Assembly: GCF_000161455.1 (NCBI RefSeq)
Contig: NZ_CM000745.1
Span: forward strand, 4,655,670 to 4,719,669
DNA length: 64,000 nt
Origin: Bacillus pseudomycoides DSM 12442
GTDB lineage: Bacteria; Bacillota; Bacilli; Bacillales; Bacillaceae_G
Reading direction: 5' to 3'
Below, one piece after another: positions 62,657-64,000 of the stretch (the first letter of the stretch is position 1; each line of letters starts with the position of its first letter). Both the position numbers and the translations under genes were made by a program. The notes below the pieces were generated by a model. That model worked only from the letters and a program-made list of their open reading frames with translations. It was not told the origin of the DNA and did no database searches.

Positions 62657-63506
62657 AGTTTTCCCCAGATAATAATTCTAAAATGCGATTTAAATCTTCC
62701 TTATCGAAAAATTCTATTTCAATTTTCCCTTTTTCTTTCTTTGTTTCTTTAATTTTTACACCTGTTCCAAACTTTTCTCTTAACAATGTTTCACGCTCTT
62801 CGAAAAATATATTCCGCTCTCGCTTCACTGTCTTTGTTTCACGTGAAACGCGTTGATGAATCTGTTGAACAATTTGCTCTAGCTGTCTAACATTCAATCC
62901 TTCTTTTTCAATACGCTTTAATAAAGACTTTAGCTGTTCTTCATCTTTTATTGTAAGTAATGTCCGTCCATGTGCCATGGATAGACTTCCATTCGCAATC
63001 ATTTCTTGAACAAATAAAGGAAGTGTAAGCAACCGAACATAATTAGCAATATATGGCCTACTTTTTCCAAGGCGCTTTGCTAATTGCTCTTGAGTTACAT
63101 TCAACTCATCCATTAGCATTTGATATGCCAAAGCTTCTTCCATTGGATTTAAATCTTCACGTTGTAGATTTTCTAACAAAGCAAACTCCATCATTTGCTG
63201 TTCATTTAATTCTCGAACGACAGCTGGCACCTTTTCAAGGCATGCTTCTTTTGCAGCACGGTATCTACGTTCACCAGCAACGATTTCATATCCTTTAATA
63301 CTTTTCCTTACGATTAAAGGCTGTAAAATACCATGTTCTTTAATAGATGCTGCCAGTTCTTGAATAGCTTCTTTTTGAAAGTTTTTACGCGGTTGGTAGG
63401 GGTTTGGCCTTAATTCAGTTAGTGCAATTTCCTGAATTTTTTCTTCCTCTCTCACATCTAAATCTGGAAAAAAAGCATTAATCCCTCTTCCTAATCCTTT
63501 AGCCAC
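62655..63506 (-). CDS. spo0J: Chromosome partition protein ParB (Spo0J)
   Basis: I choose GTG 63506, giving 283 residues starting MAKGLGRGINAFF; a TTG six bases earlier is possible. The N-terminal CTPase domain has LRPNPYQPRKNF and the nucleotide motif GERRYRAAKEA near residue 78. The central helix-turn-helix (LAKRLGKSRPYIANYVRLL) reads parS and the C-terminus dimerises. ParB loads on parS, slides as a clamp and recruits SMC. The start overlaps the parA stop by eight bases. A parS site lies inside the gene. Confidence 0.95.
   Translation of the reverse strand: MAKGLGRGINAFFPDLDVREEEKIQEIALTELRPNPYQPRKNFQKEAIQELAASIKEHGILQPLIVRKSIKGYEIVAGERRYRAAKEACLEKVPAVVRELNEQQMMEFALLENLQREDLNPMEEALAYQMLMDELNVTQEQLAKRLGKSRPYIANYVRLLTLPLFVQEMIANGSLSMAHGRTLLTIKDEEQLKSLLKRIEKEGLNVRQLEQIVQQIHQRVSRETKTVKRERNIFFEERETLLREKFGTGVKIKETKKEKGKIEIEFFDKEDLNRILELLSGEN
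62835..62850. other. parS centromere site inside parB
   Basis: TGTTTCACGTGAAACG matches the consensus TGTTNCACGTGAAACA at 15 of 16 positions. B. subtilis also carries a parS inside spo0J. Confidence 0.92.
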
Positions 63507-64000
63507 CAGCAATCACTTCCTCTGCTAAATCTATATACACTTCTGCACCTCTTGATTTAGCATCATACTGCATAATTGGTTTTCCATGACTTGGTGCTTC
63601 ACTCAAACGAACATTGCGCGGAATAATAGAACGATATACTTTATCTCGAAAATATTTCTTCACTTCATCTATAACTTGAATCCCTAAATTTGTACGTGCA
63701 TCTAGCATGGTTAATAGTACACCTTGAATTGCTAAATTTTTATTTAAATGCTTTTGTACAAGTCGAACTGTATTCAGTAATTGACTCAATCCTTCCAATG
63801 CGTAGTATTCACACTGAACTGGAATAATAACAGAATCTGCTGCCGTTAGTGCATTAATTGTTAATAAGCCTAAAGATGGGGGACAATCAATAATAATATA
63901 ATCATATTCATTACGGATTGGCTGCAAAGCCCTTTGTAAACGAACTTCCCGGGAAATGGTCGGTACCAGTTCAATTTCAGCACCTGCCAATTGAATTGTA
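63499..64000 (-). CDS. soj: Chromosome partition ATPase ParA (Soj), partial
   Basis: The C-terminal 166 residues are present; the N-terminus with the Walker A box is beyond the right edge. The visible frame enters as TIQLAGAEIELVPT, so the gene does not start inside the window. The Walker B type motif is YIIIDCPPSLGLLTINALTAAD, and VQCEYYALEGLSQL and RNVRLSEAPSHGKP are typical of Soj. It forms ATP-dependent dimers on DNA that pull ParB-parS complexes, and it regulates DnaA. A near-consensus Noc site is inside the gene. Confidence 0.95.
   Translation of the reverse strand, partial: TIQLAGAEIELVPTISREVRLQRALQPIRNEYDYIIIDCPPSLGLLTINALTAADSVIIPVQCEYYALEGLSQLLNTVRLVQKHLNKNLAIQGVLLTMLDARTNLGIQVIDEVKKYFRDKVYRSIIPRNVRLSEAPSHGKPIMQYDAKSRGAEVYIDLAEEVIAGG
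63944..63957. other. Candidate Noc-binding site (NBS) inside soj
   Basis: ACTTCCCGGGAAAT differs from the Noc consensus ATTTCCCGGGAAAT at one of 14 positions. The noc gene is expected just beyond the right edge. Confidence 0.55.

Overview
The window is a chromosomal segment of a Bacillus cereus-group bacterium (B. cereus/thuringiensis/anthracis type), lying just left of the replication origin. The gene order soj(parA)-spo0J(parB)-yyaC-mscS-DUF951-ychF-rpsF-ssb-rpsR-yybS-gdpP-rplI-dnaB-purA-tRNAs-walRKHI-walJ-htrC-yyzF-rlmH at 43-64 kb is the conserved Bacillus origin-flanking block. The AT-rich codon usage, the bacterial nitric oxide synthase, the DUF1836/hemolysin III pair and intergenic repeats that look like bcr1 point to the B. 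cereus group. Almost all genes from 43 kb rightwards run on the minus strand, away from an oriC that should lie a few kilobases beyond the right edge.

Left part (1-11 kb): an envelope-glycan module. It holds a truncated O-antigen-ligase-like gene, a GT-C protein, a polyprenyl-phosphate-sugar synthase-like GT2, a DUF2304 membrane protein, two tandem paralogous GT-C transferases, a Wzx-type flippase and another GT2, with a TRIC-type channel and an acyl-CoA thioesterase in between. Next (11-31 kb) come two TetR-controlled units (an NAD-dependent epimerase; an RND exporter), an ABC-F protein, MsrAB, an AI-2E-family permease, the lytSR-lrgAB pyruvate/holin-like system, nitric oxide synthase, a second epimerase, an AmiS/UreI channel, a putative sigma-K-dependent spore protein, and the hemolysin III/DUF1836 divergent pair. 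This stretch carries decay: an MFS C-terminal remnant, a superoxide dismutase remnant beside nos, and a histidine kinase cut by an IS3-family end and then frameshifted.

Middle (31-43 kb): a sigma factor overlapping a soluble partner, DbpA helicase, an acyltransferase, the complete dctB/dctSR/dctP C4-dicarboxylate sensing and uptake locus with a perfect cre, GMP reductase, and an orphan radical SAM/SPASM protein.

Right part (43-64 kb): housekeeping block with cell-wall homeostasis (WalRK and its regulators), purine synthesis, replication (DnaB, SSB), c-di-AMP turnover (GdpP), ribosomal proteins S6, S18 and L9, four tRNAs and the ParABS partition genes. Origin-linked DNA signals are embedded in it: a cluster of DnaA boxes between rlmH and yyzF, parS sites inside walK and parB, and a near-consensus Noc site inside parA.

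No CRISPR array, prophage, toxin-antitoxin or recognisable defence island was seen. The most interesting material is regulatory DNA (DnaA-box cluster, parS sites, palindromic operators, PurBox pairs, a sigma-K promoter), the bcr1-like repeats, and the sigma factor with its uncharacterised partner.
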